Shown: one piece after another, positions 34,437-43,622 of the stretch
How the letters are laid out: every line of letters begins with the position of its first letter
Position numbering within the stretch: position 1 is the stretch's first letter
Source: Evansella caseinilytica
GTDB lineage: Bacteria; Bacillota; Bacilli; Bacillales; Salisediminibacteriaceae
NCBI RefSeq assembly: GCF_900107275.1
Contig: NZ_FNPI01000015.1
Coordinates: 83,417 to 147,416, forward strand
Length of the DNA: 64,000 bases
Direction of reading: 5' to 3'
Made by a program: the position numbers and the translations under genes
The notes under the pieces: model-generated
Databases searched by the model: none
The model's input: only the letters and a program-made list of their open reading frames with translations
Told to the model about the DNA's origin: nothing

Positions 34437-35965
34437 TTCATCTGACCTCCTGTTAATTGTTCATATTGAGCTATGTTCGACTTTTTAACTTTATAGTCTA
34501 ATAGGCTCGTAGGCGTTTTTTCTTTCGTTAATTCGTGAGGTCTCAAATAGTAATAGGTTAACCTTTGAATAGTTTCATGGACAACCTCATACCGATAAAC
34601 TTGAGCTTGTTCAGCTTCCAATAAGGCTTGTGTTAACTTTTCCATTCCCATCTCACGATGAAGGAGAAGGCGTCGAATAAATTTGCGATCTCCTGCGGCT
34701 CCTTCTTGTTCTTTCATCTTACGATGAAAACGCCTGAACACATCCGGAATGTCAGATGATTGAAAGACATGCGCATCTCGAATCGCACGTGGTTTCTTCA
34801 GTAATGCTTCGAGGTAGTGATCAAGAATCGTGACTACTTGATTCCGTTCATAAGATCGAGAATGCTCTGCGATCACTTGGTTTTGAGCCACCACGATCAC
34901 TCGATCGACAAAAATTTTTGCCCATACGACTTGTCCCACATAACTACATGGAACAGAATATTGATTTGTTTTGATCGTAACCAAGGAAGTTTTGTTAACC
35001 TGACAAGAGACAAGTTTACAAGCTTCAAATGGTTGGTCTGGCAATGGATAAAGATGTTCTTTTTCTTTAACCCACATAGCGGCAACCGTTTCTTTTGAGT
35101 GAGGGACCTTTTTACGTTCAGCTTCTTTTAAGCACCACTCTCGTAAGTAATCATTCAATTCATCTATTGATTGATCGCCTGGTTCCGGTACAAGGGCATT
35201 TCTCCTTACATACCCAACTGTTCCTTCCACACGCCCTTTTTCATTTCCCGATCGAACGTTACAGAACTCAGCCTGAAAGAGATAGTGAGCTTGTAAGGCA
35301 AGAAAGGATTCCTGTTCTAACCGATCTCTTCCTTGAAGAATTTTTTCAACAGCTGTTTTTAAGTTATCGAAGAGACCTTCGGTCGGTACTCCTCCAAAGA
35401 ATTCAAACGCATGGACAAAGCCATCTAAGAAAGCCTCCTGTTTTTCATGAAGATACGCTCTCACAAATCGCACACGACTTGCCGAAAGCTGAATACAGAA
35501 GAGGTAAATACGTTGCTTTCGACCCTGTAGAATAATATCCGCCTCTCCCCAGTCGAACTGGAATTGGTGGCCGAGTTGAAAATCAAGGGGGATGAAGACC
35601 ACCTGTAACTTTTTCCTGCGTTTTGCTACGAGTTTACGTAGATTAGACGCCGATCCTTTAAAGTTGTATTCCTCTACTAATCTCTGATACATTCGGGCAG
35701 CTGTATGATTTTGTTTTCCCCAACGTTTAAGATCATCTTCAAGCCATTGATCAATGATCGGAAGTATCCGTTTAGTTTCTTCCGAATATTCTTTCTTATT
35801 ACTATAGATCTTTTGGCGTTGAATAGTAGTTGGGGCCTCCGTTGCCGATAGATATTTCTTGACCGTATTTCTTGAAATCCTCAGTTTTTTAGCTATTTCC
35901 CTTTGGGATAGTCTTTCTACCTGGTGTAAGAATTTGATATGATGAAATTGAGCCATACTGATCAT
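34433..35965 (-). CDS. istA: IstA, IS21-family transposase
   Basis: 510-residue DDE transposase. The N-terminal HTH (LSQREIAKKLRISRNTVKKYL) is followed by the rve catalytic core with FDWGEADI (first Asp) and EGLFDNLKTAV (second Asp), and the C-terminal DNA-binding part. The frame is intact. It overlaps istB by four bases (ATGAAATGA), as usual for IS21. A scrambled fragment of its 3' end lies at 30773-31034. Confidence 0.92.
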   Translation of the reverse strand: MISMAQFHHIKFLHQVERLSQREIAKKLRISRNTVKKYLSATEAPTTIQRQKIYSNKKEYSEETKRILPIIDQWLEDDLKRWGKQNHTAARMYQRLVEEYNFKGSASNLRKLVAKRRKKLQVVFIPLDFQLGHQFQFDWGEADIILQGRKQRIYLFCIQLSASRVRFVRAYLHEKQEAFLDGFVHAFEFFGGVPTEGLFDNLKTAVEKILQGRDRLEQESFLALQAHYLFQAEFCNVRSGNEKGRVEGTVGYVRRNALVPEPGDQSIDELNDYLREWCLKEAERKKVPHSKETVAAMWVKEKEHLYPLPDQPFEACKLVSCQVNKTSLVTIKTNQYSVPCSYVGQVVWAKIFVDRVIVVAQNQVIAEHSRSYERNQVVTILDHYLEALLKKPRAIRDAHVFQSSDIPDVFRRFHRKMKEQEGAAGDRKFIRRLLLHREMGMEKLTQALLEAEQAQVYRYEVVHETIQRLTYYYLRPHELTKEKTPTSLLDYKVKKSNIAQYEQLTGGQMK

Positions 35966-36101
35966 TCTTTTTTCCTCTCTTCAATTGATAGTTTGGTCAC
36001 TTTCAATCATAAGAGAGGTTATCAAAATTGGAAATCATGTGGCTCATTTTTTATGTGATCGAACCGCTTAAAAGCGGCTCAATTTTAAATTATCAAATAC
36101 A

Positions 36102-36135
36102 AAGCCCTTTGAGAATCGAAGATCAAGGGGCTTTT
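36102..36135 (+). terminator. Rho-independent terminator next to IS21 end
   Basis: AAGCCCTTTGA pairs with TCAAGGGGCTT (one G-T), then TT. It starts seven bases beyond the IS, so it was probably the terminator of the blaI-M56 operon before the insertion. 36136-36480 shows no supported gene; the 69-codon frame 36211-36420 has no ribosome binding site or known features. Confidence 0.7.
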
Positions 36136-36493
36136 AACACGACTTATTAATGTATAAATGTACAAATTTACTAACACATGTATTTTATGTGATACCGTTT
36201 ATGCTCATATATGACAATTCCGAGGGTTACTCTTTTGAACTGGAAATTGCATTTCGTAACCTGTCGATTTTATCTAACTAAATCATCGGTTATTTTTAGC
36301 TCAAAGTGGTGTATTAAACTCGAAAAAGCATCTAAATTAATCACACAATTGATCATTAACAGATTTCATTTTTTAGAATATCATGCAAATGATGCTGTGC
36401 AACTTAAAAGTGCGAAATGACGAGAATTGCTACTAGAAATTGGTTGAAATACTATTAACAAAAGAACATAATTGTTCTTAAAGAGGTGATGGT

Positions 36494-37171
36494 ATGAATT
36501 TTGGTGTGAATCTACAGTATCTTAGAATGATGCACAAGAATATGACGCAAGAAGAACTTGCAAATCAACTGGGTGTTTCAAGACAAACTATTTCTAAATG
36601 GGAACTTAATCAAGGAAATCCTGAACTAAGTAAGATTAAAGAAATATGTTCATTGTTTAATTGCAAATCGGATGATTTGTTATTTGGAAACATGAAAATC
36701 GTAAATGATGCTTATTCGGAAATTGTAATTGAATCGATAGAGAAATTCAAATACATAAAGTATACAGTTATCTCGGTAGAACCAGAAGATGACGCAACAC
36801 GAAGAATTAAACAATTAGCAAGAGAACTAGATATTGATAATCCGAAAATTATTGGATGGGACTTTGCACATCTCTCACAAGAACAAATAAATGTGTATCA
36901 CATGCATGGTTATACTTCTGCTCTTGTCTTACCAATTGATACTAAGAATGCACATGAGTCTTATTTAATTGAAAAAAGAGAAACACAAAATTATGTTACA
37001 GTCACTATTAAAAATCCAATGGATAACCCATTTCATCTTATTTCTAATGCATTTAAATCTGTATTTCAATACATAAAGGTAAACAGATACACATACGATC
37101 ATTTTGCCTTTGAAAGTGTATTCTATGAGGATGATGTCGAATACATGAGGATATGTGTTGCCATTAAGTAA
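36494..37171 (+). CDS. XRE-family regulator with C-terminal effector-binding-like domain
   Basis: 225 residues. The HTH spans 6-60 (LRMMHKNMTQEELANQLGVSRQTISKWELNQGNPELSKI). The C-terminal ~130 residues (IKYTVISVEPEDDATRRIKQLA ... GYTSALVLPID) look like the GyrI/AraC-type effector-binding fold, which binds small ligands. AAAGAGGTGATGG precedes ATG 36494. It leads a three-gene AT-rich cluster and probably regulates it. Confidence 0.75.
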   Translation: MNFGVNLQYLRMMHKNMTQEELANQLGVSRQTISKWELNQGNPELSKIKEICSLFNCKSDDLLFGNMKIVNDAYSEIVIESIEKFKYIKYTVISVEPEDDATRRIKQLARELDIDNPKIIGWDFAHLSQEQINVYHMHGYTSALVLPIDTKNAHESYLIEKRETQNYVTVTIKNPMDNPFHLISNAFKSVFQYIKVNRYTYDHFAFESVFYEDDVEYMRICVAIK

Positions 37172-37187
37172 AAGAAAGGATAGATAT

Positions 37188-37799
37188 ATGGAAATTGGAG
37201 ATGTAGTAGCATTCGGACGTTTTGAATGGTATATCCTTAATATCAAAGAAGATCAAATGCTACTTCTTACAAAGGATATAATTGAATTACGTGATTACCA
37301 TAACAAGTCTGAGAACATCACTTGGAAAGATTGTGAGTTGAGGCAATATCTCAATGAACCCTTCTACCACAGTTTTGATGACAGAGACCGTGACAGAATT
37401 GTCGAGACCATAAATATCAACCCTGACAATTTGTGGTACAAGAGTACTGGTGGAGAAGATACATTAGATAAAATATTTCTTTTATCTATGGATGAAATTG
37501 TGCGGACGTATTTTGGCGATAGCAGTAGACTCTTAGATAATCCGGGTAAGAATCAAAGGTACTGGTTTCAAAGAAAAGATGTTAACAATATCAAAAGAAG
37601 AGCAGTATATTTAGATTCCATTTGGTGGTGGTGGACACGTACGCCAGGGAAGAATAATCGTGTTACAGTCTATATACACGGTGATGGAAATGTTGGGATT
37701 CAGGGTAATGGTGTATCAAAAAGAAACACAAATGTGATACATCCTTCAACTCATGATAATAGAGGTGGAATTCGTCCAGCTCTTTGGGTGCAAATATAA
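37188..37799 (+). CDS. DUF6273-like protein
   Basis: 203 residues. MEIGDVVAFGRFEWYILNI opens a domain seen in many clostridial and phage-linked proteins of unknown role. The WTRTPGKNNRVTVYIHGDGNVGIQG and GGIRPALWVQI blocks are typical of its C-terminal half, which resembles lectin- or tail-like folds. ATG 37188 follows AGAAAGGATAG, 16 bases after the regulator stop. Soluble, no signal peptide. Function unknown. Confidence 0.7.
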   Translation: MEIGDVVAFGRFEWYILNIKEDQMLLLTKDIIELRDYHNKSENITWKDCELRQYLNEPFYHSFDDRDRDRIVETININPDNLWYKSTGGEDTLDKIFLLSMDEIVRTYFGDSSRLLDNPGKNQRYWFQRKDVNNIKRRAVYLDSIWWWWTRTPGKNNRVTVYIHGDGNVGIQGNGVSKRNTNVIHPSTHDNRGGIRPALWVQI

Positions 37800-37817
37800 G
37801 AATGGGAGATCAAGATA

Positions 37818-38291
37818 ATGAACAAATATGAAAAAGGTATGGAGCTACTCAATGAAAGATTTGGCAAGGGCAAAGATAATGTCATTGCACTTGCCACAAT
37901 TGCGCTTGAGAAGAGCTTGGAGGGAAATCCACAACCGCGCGTACGTGATGTTGATGCGATGTATGAAGATGGTGCGTTCTACGTTGTAACCCACGCTAAA
38001 TCAAACAAGATATTGCAGATAGAGGCGAATCCGGAAGTATCAATTTCTGCGAACTTTGAAGACTTTTTTAGTAGTGGTGTAGCAGTGAATCTTGGGTGGG
38101 CATTAGATCCAAAAAATGAAAAATTAAGAAGTAAACTTCGTACTGTGTTTAGTGATTGGTATGATTTTGCGAATGATGAAAGTGATAAGAACTGCTGCTT
38201 TCTAGCAATATATCTCAAATCAGGAACGCTAAGAATCGATCATGGCGTAGAATTCTATCGCTTTGACTTTGAGAATAAAACAGCCCAATGA
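37818..38291 (+). CDS. Pyridoxamine 5'-phosphate oxidase-fold protein
   Basis: 157 residues with the split-barrel flavin-binding layout: IALATIALEKSLEGNPQPRVRDVDAMYEDGAFYVVTHAKSNK, then EANPEVSISA, matching general stress/PNPOx-like proteins. Likely binds FMN, F420-type or haem cofactors; the substrate is unknown. It starts 18 bases after the DUF6273 gene and ends just before a hairpin, so it is the last gene of the cluster. Confidence 0.75.
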   Translation: MNKYEKGMELLNERFGKGKDNVIALATIALEKSLEGNPQPRVRDVDAMYEDGAFYVVTHAKSNKILQIEANPEVSISANFEDFFSSGVAVNLGWALDPKNEKLRSKLRTVFSDWYDFANDESDKNCCFLAIYLKSGTLRIDHGVEFYRFDFENKTAQ

Positions 38292-38338
38292 ATAATTGAA
38301 AGTATATTTATATATTGGTGTATACGGATTGCGGGTAG

Positions 38339-38378
38339 CGACAAGAAATGTGTTTACGCAAACTTCTTGTCGTTCCCT
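38339..38378 (+). terminator. Hairpin after PNPOx-like gene
   Basis: CGACAAGAA and TTCTTGTCG are perfect arms around ATGTGTTTACGCAAAC, followed by TTCCCT; a weak terminator. 38379-38650 holds nothing recognisable. Confidence 0.6.
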
Positions 38379-38651
38379 GTTAAAGATCGTATATTTTTAA
38401 AAATAAATTTAGTTATATGAATATAAATCTGAGTAGAGCTATAATTTGAAAGGGCGTTCAATAATGAGTGCTTCTATGAAAAAAAATATTGGATTTAGAA
38501 TAAATTAGTTTAGATTATACTTTGGGATGATTGAGTGCAAATCGTACTGTCATTGCACTTTTATCTTTTTTTTGTATTTCATACTGTTTTATCTGATTCT
38601 ATATTCCTTGATTTCACTGCATTTTTCTTTATATTTAGTACGCTTAAAACA

Positions 38652-38663
38652 GAGTGGGAATAA
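38652..38663. repeat. att-like direct repeat 2
   Basis: GAGTGGGAATAA, identical to the last 12 bases of guaA. The following sequence also resembles that after guaA (TTGAAGAG.GAAC.CC.ATTTA, then ATATAGTTCCCTACCAAAAA), as if a second related element begins here. Confidence 0.6.
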
Positions 38664-38751
38664 TGATTCAACCTTATTTGAAGAGAGAACGCCTATTTAA
38701 CAGTGTTTATCTTAATTTAAACGGAAGAAAGAAGTTAAAAATTATATAGTT

Positions 38752-38787
38752 CCCTACCAAAAATAAGATGGTAGGGATTATTTTTTT
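38752..38787 (+). terminator. Rho-independent terminator, duplicate of the guaA terminator type
   Basis: CCCTACC/GGTAGGG stem around AAAAATAAGAT with a seven-T run. It lies at the same place relative to att-like repeat 2 as the guaA terminator does to repeat 1. Confidence 0.75.
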
Positions 38788-39017
38788 CAAATGATACACC
38801 TAAGTCCCTCTCCTCAACGAAGATTTTTTTGTTGTATTAATCACGTTGGAATAGTAATAGGTGCCATAAAAGCCTTGGTAACACAGGGTTTTTTAGGGCT
38901 TTTATATCGCCCGTGGCACAGTGATGGCCCACATTGATAAGTGGTCTTCATATATTGGTTGCTGCTGTAATATTCAATGTGTGTATCCTCACTTGTTTTT
39001 AGCTGAATAAAACTGCT

Positions 39018-39250
39018 TCATCTGTCGGTGACATGAAAATTCCTATTAGGATTGAGATGCCCATAGGCTCCTAGAGTCGTATGCACATCTTCATGTCTGA
39101 GTCTGTCTTTAATCACCATCCCCCATGCTCATTATCAAAGAAGCGTGAGAGTGCCTTAGTCCATGAATTTTATTCGATGAATATTCGCAGCCTTGGCAAA
39201 GCGTTTAATAGAATGAGACACGGTGTATTGTTGAGTTGGGATTCCATTAT
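39018..39250 (-). pseudogene. Tyrosine recombinase (integrase) C-terminal remnant
   Basis: Minus-strand frames read IPTQQYTVSHSIKRFAKAANIHRI, then (shifted) IHGLRHSHASLIMSMG, then (shifted again) VIKDRLRHEDVHTTLGAYGHLNPN and a stop. HGLRH is the catalytic HxLRH box and the Tyr of GAYGH fits the nucleophile. Two frameshifts and the missing N-terminus show it is dead. It lies 350 bases after att-like repeat 2, the usual place of an integrase next to its attachment site. The rest of 38790-39470 has no supported gene. Confidence 0.8.
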
Positions 39251-39471
39251 ACGATAAAATAAAATTGGTTTTGCATTGTTTCTGTTATGTCTCTTTCCAA
39301 TTTGCTTAAGATAATCGCGTGGTGATAGATAAACGGATGGCAAGTTGAGATTGTGTCATTCCTCTTTCTTGGCGGGTGGATTTGACTACGATACCAAAAC
39401 AATCGGTGTTATTTATGCTTTGCATAGCGCAATCACCGCCGATAAGCATCACCGCTAATTCCTATAGTTTA

Positions 39472-40149
39472 TTACTTGTTACCATTACCGACAAATTGTA
39501 TTTTCCCTTTTTGGATTCCCCAAATCTCATCGGCGGCAGACGATACTTCCTTAGAATGCGTAACAATAATCACACACTTGTTTTCTTTATGGGCAAGCTC
39601 AGTCAGAATCCCTAAAATAGCATTTTGGGTATCTGTATCAAGATTGGCTGTCGGTTCGTCCGCAATGATGATATCCGGGTTATGGGCTAAAGCTCGAGCT
39701 ATACCGACGCGCTGTTGTTCTCCACCGGACAGTTTCAAGACCTTGCGATCTGCTGTTTCTCTGTCAATGCCCACTTTTTCCAAAAGTGTGTACGCAATCG
39801 CCTGTTTGTTTTTTTCCTTTACCCCGCTGATATTCATGGAGAGAACAATGTTTTCAAGTGCCGTAGCGTTGGTAATGAGGTTAAAGCTCTGAAATATTAC
39901 ACCAATACTCTTCGCCCTATAAGCATCCCGGTCTATTTTTTTCAAGTCGCTGCCGCCCAGTAGAATTTCACCTTTTTCGCACACATCAAGTCCTGCAATC
40001 AAAGAGAGCAGTGTAGATTTCCCGGAGCCAGATTTCCCGATGATGGCATATACCTTACTGGCTTCAAAAGCAGCGCTTATGCCTGTGAGAACGTTCTTTT
40101 TTGTGCCCTCATACTTATAGGACACATTATTCAATGTTAATACACTCAT
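39472..40149 (-). CDS. ABC transporter ATP-binding protein, MacB/LolD family
   Basis: 225 residues with Walker A GKSGSGKSTLLSLIAGLD, signature LSGGEQQRVGIARALAHNP, Walker B DIIIADEPTANLD and H-loop IIVTHSKEVSSAADE. It is followed upstream by an FtsX-like permease whose stop is 13 bases from its start. Such pairs expel or sense peptides and macrolides. It belongs to the same locus as the two-component system at 41766-43585. Confidence 0.9.
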   Translation of the reverse strand: MSVLTLNNVSYKYEGTKKNVLTGISAAFEASKVYAIIGKSGSGKSTLLSLIAGLDVCEKGEILLGGSDLKKIDRDAYRAKSIGVIFQSFNLITNATALENIVLSMNISGVKEKNKQAIAYTLLEKVGIDRETADRKVLKLSGGEQQRVGIARALAHNPDIIIADEPTANLDTDTQNAILGILTELAHKENKCVIIVTHSKEVSSAADEIWGIQKGKIQFVGNGNK

Positions 40150-40162
40150 GAAAACATCCTCC

Positions 40163-41575
40163 TTAATTCCGCTCCATCAATATTTTGATGGGTTCATATT
40201 TTGTTGTGTGCAGGATACCTGCAGCGCTTGCTATTCCGGCAAGAGAAAATGCTATCAGGATGATTTGAAAAATAGCCTCCAGGCTTAAATTCACTTGAAG
40301 CTCGGACAGTGGTTTCTCGTTAGAACTGGTAAAGACAGCCTCCCCGACTCCTGTACGGCCGGATGCTGGTACACCTCCATCTGTATTACTGTCTTGGGCA
40401 AGTTCAATTTGATTTGCCAACAAACTATCTGCCACGGGCTGCGAAGCCGCAATTCCTACGCTAAGGCCTAAACATAGGCATACTCCGGTAATAACAAGCA
40501 TTTCCGTCAGCAATCCAAAGGCAACCTTCCCCTTTGTCATACCCATTGCTCTCAATACGCCAATTTCATATTTTCGTTCTCGGATTGCAAGGGTAGAGAG
40601 AAGAATGAGAATAAGCGCACCGAGAATCAAAACAACAATTAAAAATGTGTTTGTTACCTTTGCCAGTCCTTCGACAGGTCCGACTATTTTTTTATAGCCG
40701 GCTTCGTCAGTCGTCACCTCGTAATAATCGGTCAATCCCTTCTCCCTAAGTTCCTTTTCAAAAGCCGGAAGCAGTGTAGGATCTTTCAAAAAATATTGAG
40801 CAGAAACTTTTCCGTATTCGTCAAACATCTCCATTCCGACAACCGTCTCAAAACTTGTTAGAATTTCGTTATTTCTATTTTCCATTGGTGATAGTTCATC
40901 GAGGTTAGAGCCAAGCATTGTGTTATCCATATAGATCCCAGTAACAGTCAAGCTATGTGTCATTGGTTCATTCTTATAATAACTGTCCACCTCAATCGTG
41001 TCGCCGACAGATATGTTATTAAGACTGGCGTATTGTTCGCTAACAATACATTCATTGAGGTTTTTATACATTTCCCCGCTGGTAATTTTACGAGTTCCAC
41101 TTTTGAAATCGCTGTTTGCTTCCGGGTTGTCCGTTGCAATAATTTGACCTTTTATTGGAACTGTTTCAGGATTTTTTGTTCCATCTGCCCTTGTTGCGCC
41201 ACTGAGAAAATCATTAATCAAATTATCCATTTCGCTTTCACCGAGCGAAGATAGATTTCTTGGAGAAATATCTATTTTGGCCGAAAAATTTGTACTTTGC
41301 AGCAAGTCCGATTCTCCAAATGCTATTTGCTGCTGCGGCGTGAGTTCTTTATAGTTCCTGACCCCTTCTTCGGTTTGAAGTTTTTCAAAATCGGCGCCGA
41401 TTGAGACTTCTGCTCCAAATCTCGACTTATAATCAGTAATGATAGCCGATGTTGTCGTGTTAATGATAATAGACACGGCTGTCGTGAGAATAATGGCAAA
41501 AACGATGATTGCCATTAAACTGTTTCTGCCCTTGTTTCTGACGATGTTCTTTACGGCATTTGTAAAAATGTACAC
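40163..41575 (-). CDS. ABC transporter permease, MacB/FtsX family
   Basis: 470 residues: one N-terminal helix (~18-40), a ~270-residue extracellular domain, then three helices near 313-335, 363-385 and 432-455, with the FtsX signature (IRERKYEIGVLRAMGMTKGKV). The four-helix layout with a large external loop is typical of MacB-like mechanotransmission permeases. A conserved CTAAC direct-repeat box lies 56-80 bases upstream, so it has its own promoter, shared in type with the regulator gene. Confidence 0.9.
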   Translation of the reverse strand: MYIFTNAVKNIVRNKGRNSLMAIIVFAIILTTAVSIIINTTTSAIITDYKSRFGAEVSIGADFEKLQTEEGVRNYKELTPQQQIAFGESDLLQSTNFSAKIDISPRNLSSLGESEMDNLINDFLSGATRADGTKNPETVPIKGQIIATDNPEANSDFKSGTRKITSGEMYKNLNECIVSEQYASLNNISVGDTIEVDSYYKNEPMTHSLTVTGIYMDNTMLGSNLDELSPMENRNNEILTSFETVVGMEMFDEYGKVSAQYFLKDPTLLPAFEKELREKGLTDYYEVTTDEAGYKKIVGPVEGLAKVTNTFLIVVLILGALILILLSTLAIRERKYEIGVLRAMGMTKGKVAFGLLTEMLVITGVCLCLGLSVGIAASQPVADSLLANQIELAQDSNTDGGVPASGRTGVGEAVFTSSNEKPLSELQVNLSLEAIFQIILIAFSLAGIASAAGILHTTKYEPIKILMERN

Positions 41576-41630
41576 TATTTGTTCGCTCCTTTAATCAGTA
41601 GTTGTTCGTCTCGACATGATCAGAGTAACA

Positions 41631-41657
41631 AATGGAATGTTAGATTTTCGTTAGGGT
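41631..41657 (-). promoter_or_regulatory. CTAAC direct-repeat box upstream of ABC permease
   Basis: On the minus strand CTAACGAAAATCTAACATT is followed by CCATTTG: two CTAAC half-sites 11 bases apart. The same arrangement lies upstream of the response regulator gene (43623-43649). Eleven-base direct repeats are the usual OmpR-family site. Confidence 0.65.
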
Positions 41658-41697
41658 TTAGGCCACTTAAAATGATATATTTATCAGGGGTGATTCC

Positions 41698-41748
41698 TAA
41701 AAAACGCAAAAACAGACGACATGATTGCACCTGCCCTGCCGTCTGTTT
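41698..41748 (-). terminator. Minus-strand terminator after histidine kinase gene
   Basis: AAACAGAC and GTCTGTTT arms with a GGCAGG-containing loop; on the minus strand a TTTTTGCGTTTTTT tract follows. It separates the kinase gene from the ABC genes. Confidence 0.7.
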
Positions 41749-41765
41749 AATCATTGATTCCTTTT

Positions 41766-42914
41766 TTATCTGGGAAATTGAATCACAAATTTTGTGCCTT
41801 TTTCATTCTCGCTCGAAACTTTGATAGCGCCGCCATGCCTTTCTATGATTGTTTTCACAATGGACAAACCCAGACCTGAGCCTGCGGTATTTCGTGAACG
41901 TGATCCGTCCACCCGATAGAATACATCAAATATGAATGGCAGATGCTCGGCTGGTATTCCCACCCCAGTATCTTCAATATCAATTTCTACACCTTTTTCT
42001 GTTTCGCTGCCACGAATGGCAATACTTCCTTTTTCGCAGTTATATTTATATGCATTCTCAATCAGATTATAAAACGCCCTGTAAAGTAGCGGCGCAGTCC
42101 CATATAGCGATACTGTATCACAGTCAATACTATAAGTGATTCCGCGATGTTCATATAATGGCGACAACTCGTCGAATATCGTTTCAAATATAGCATCTAA
42201 ATAAACATCTTCGTTTAATTCTTCGGATTCCTCATTCGAAGAAGCCAGAATTAATAAATCGTTTACGACCTGCGTTAGTCTGTCAACGCTTGTTTCCATC
42301 GTATGAACATTTTCCTTGTATTCTTCTATAGTGGCTGTTTCACCTATACTAAGCACCTGTATCCCTGCTTTCATTGTTGCAAGGGGTGTTTTCAGCTCAT
42401 GCGCAGCGCTTGCTGAGAAGCGTCTTTGCCTGTTAAATGCTTCTTCTAAGCGGTCAAGGGTTTGATTAAAGCTCTTTGTCAGACTGCCCACCTCGTCATG
42501 TGACAAACTTTCAGTTAATCTTTGCGACAAGTCCCGTTCGTCAATATCAGCTACTTGTTTGCTCAAGTTTTTCACAGGCCGCAGGGCTTTTCCTGAAACA
42601 AAATACACAAGTCCAGTTCCGACAACAGTTATAACAAGACAAAACAATACGCTTCCCAGATCAAAATCTCTTTTTGCTGTTCGTAAAGGCGTAAAATCGT
42701 TTTCTGTTTCTTCATCATCTGTACCCTGAATCACCACACCACCCGAAGTATTATCTTTGGATATACTAATGGATTCGTTTATTAAAGGGACAAGAGTTTT
42801 CTGCGCGTTTAGTATGGAGAATGCAGTCAACGCCGCAGAGGATAGTATCAATACTATGGCTGTGAGTATTGTGATTCGCCATTGTAACGTTAATTGCCTA
42901 AACAAATTCATCAT
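41766..42914 (-). CDS. Sensor histidine kinase
   Basis: 382 residues: helix 1 (14-36), a short ~50-residue external loop, helix 2 (87-107), HAMP (108-160), H-box His172 (SAAHELKTPLATMKAG), then HATPase with NLIENAYKYN, EDTGVGIP and GSGLGLSIVK. Overlaps the regulator gene by four bases. With an FtsX-type ABC transporter in the same locus, it fits antimicrobial-peptide or drug sensing. It is visibly AT-richer than the backbone kinase at 18428, so likely acquired. Confidence 0.9.
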   Translation of the reverse strand: MMNLFRQLTLQWRITILTAIVLILSSAALTAFSILNAQKTLVPLINESISISKDNTSGGVVIQGTDDEETENDFTPLRTAKRDFDLGSVLFCLVITVVGTGLVYFVSGKALRPVKNLSKQVADIDERDLSQRLTESLSHDEVGSLTKSFNQTLDRLEEAFNRQRRFSASAAHELKTPLATMKAGIQVLSIGETATIEEYKENVHTMETSVDRLTQVVNDLLILASSNEESEELNEDVYLDAIFETIFDELSPLYEHRGITYSIDCDTVSLYGTAPLLYRAFYNLIENAYKYNCEKGSIAIRGSETEKGVEIDIEDTGVGIPAEHLPFIFDVFYRVDGSRSRNTAGSGLGLSIVKTIIERHGGAIKVSSENEKGTKFVIQFPR

Positions 42915-43585
42915 TGTGCATCCTCTATGATATAGCCCTGACCACGGATTGTTTTTATCACTTCTTTATCGCTGAAATCTGATAGTTTTTTCTTTAGTGT
43001 ATGAATGTGGTAGCGCAGAGTATTTGAAAAAGGGTCGAACTCACTATCCCAAATATGTTCTACTAATTGTTCTGCACTGACAATCTTATTTTTATTCAAA
43101 ATAAGATATTCAAAAATGTTATATTCTTTGCGGGTTAAATTTAACGCTTCATTATTGCAGATTACTTTTTTAGCATTTGTGTCAATCATAAAACTACTAA
43201 GCATAATTGTTGCCGGTGTTACTGAAAAGTTTCGGCGCAATAGATTTCTGATTCTTGCTTCTAATTCTCCAAAATCAAAAGGTTTAATGAGATAATCGTT
43301 AGCGCCTTCATCCAATCCAAGAATTCTTTCATCAATTTTTGCTCTTGCAGACAGAATTAAAATCTTTGTATCTGTATCCTTTTTGCGAATGGCCCGCAAT
43401 ACATCAAGCCCGTCTATTTTGGGGATATTCAAGTCTAAAACGATCATATCGTACTCATTCATTTCGTAATATACTAAAGCTTCTTCACCATCAAAAACTG
43501 TATCAACCGCATAACCTACCTTGCGAAGTCCTTTTGCAACGATAGCTGAAAGCATTTCTTCATCTTCAACAAGCATTATTTTCAT
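42911..43585 (-). CDS. OmpR-family response regulator
   Basis: 224 residues: receiver with E7-D8-E9, D51 (MIVLDLNIPKIDG) and K in LIKPFDFGELEARI, then a winged helix (LTRKEYNIFEYLILNKNKIVSAEQLVEHIWD ... RYHIHTLKKKL). A CTAAC direct-repeat box and a TATAAC-like -10 lie upstream, suggesting autoregulation and control of the ABC genes through the same box. Confidence 0.92.
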   Translation of the reverse strand: MKIMLVEDEEMLSAIVAKGLRKVGYAVDTVFDGEEALVYYEMNEYDMIVLDLNIPKIDGLDVLRAIRKKDTDTKILILSARAKIDERILGLDEGANDYLIKPFDFGELEARIRNLLRRNFSVTPATIMLSSFMIDTNAKKVICNNEALNLTRKEYNIFEYLILNKNKIVSAEQLVEHIWDSEFDPFSNTLRYHIHTLKKKLSDFSDKEVIKTIRGQGYIIEDAQ

Positions 43586-43622
43586 ATACGCACATCCTTA
43601 CAATTCATCAGTTATATCGTAT

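Larger units (their letters stand above)
33550..36095 (-). mobile_element. IS21-family insertion sequence (2.5 kb)
   Basis: Contains istA and a broken istB on the minus strand. The ends are related: TGTCAATATGAAAATGAGCC on the left and, read inward from the right, TGATAATTTAAAATTGAGCC. Subterminal GCGATCACTT...GTGAGCCAC and GTTCGATCACAT...ATGAGCCAC repeats are present. No target duplication is evident. It sits between the M56 protease gene and a terminator that probably belonged to that operon. Confidence 0.85.

Noticed and set aside
36211..36420. 69-codon frame after IS21
   Set aside because: No ribosome binding site; composition and lack of features suggest chance.
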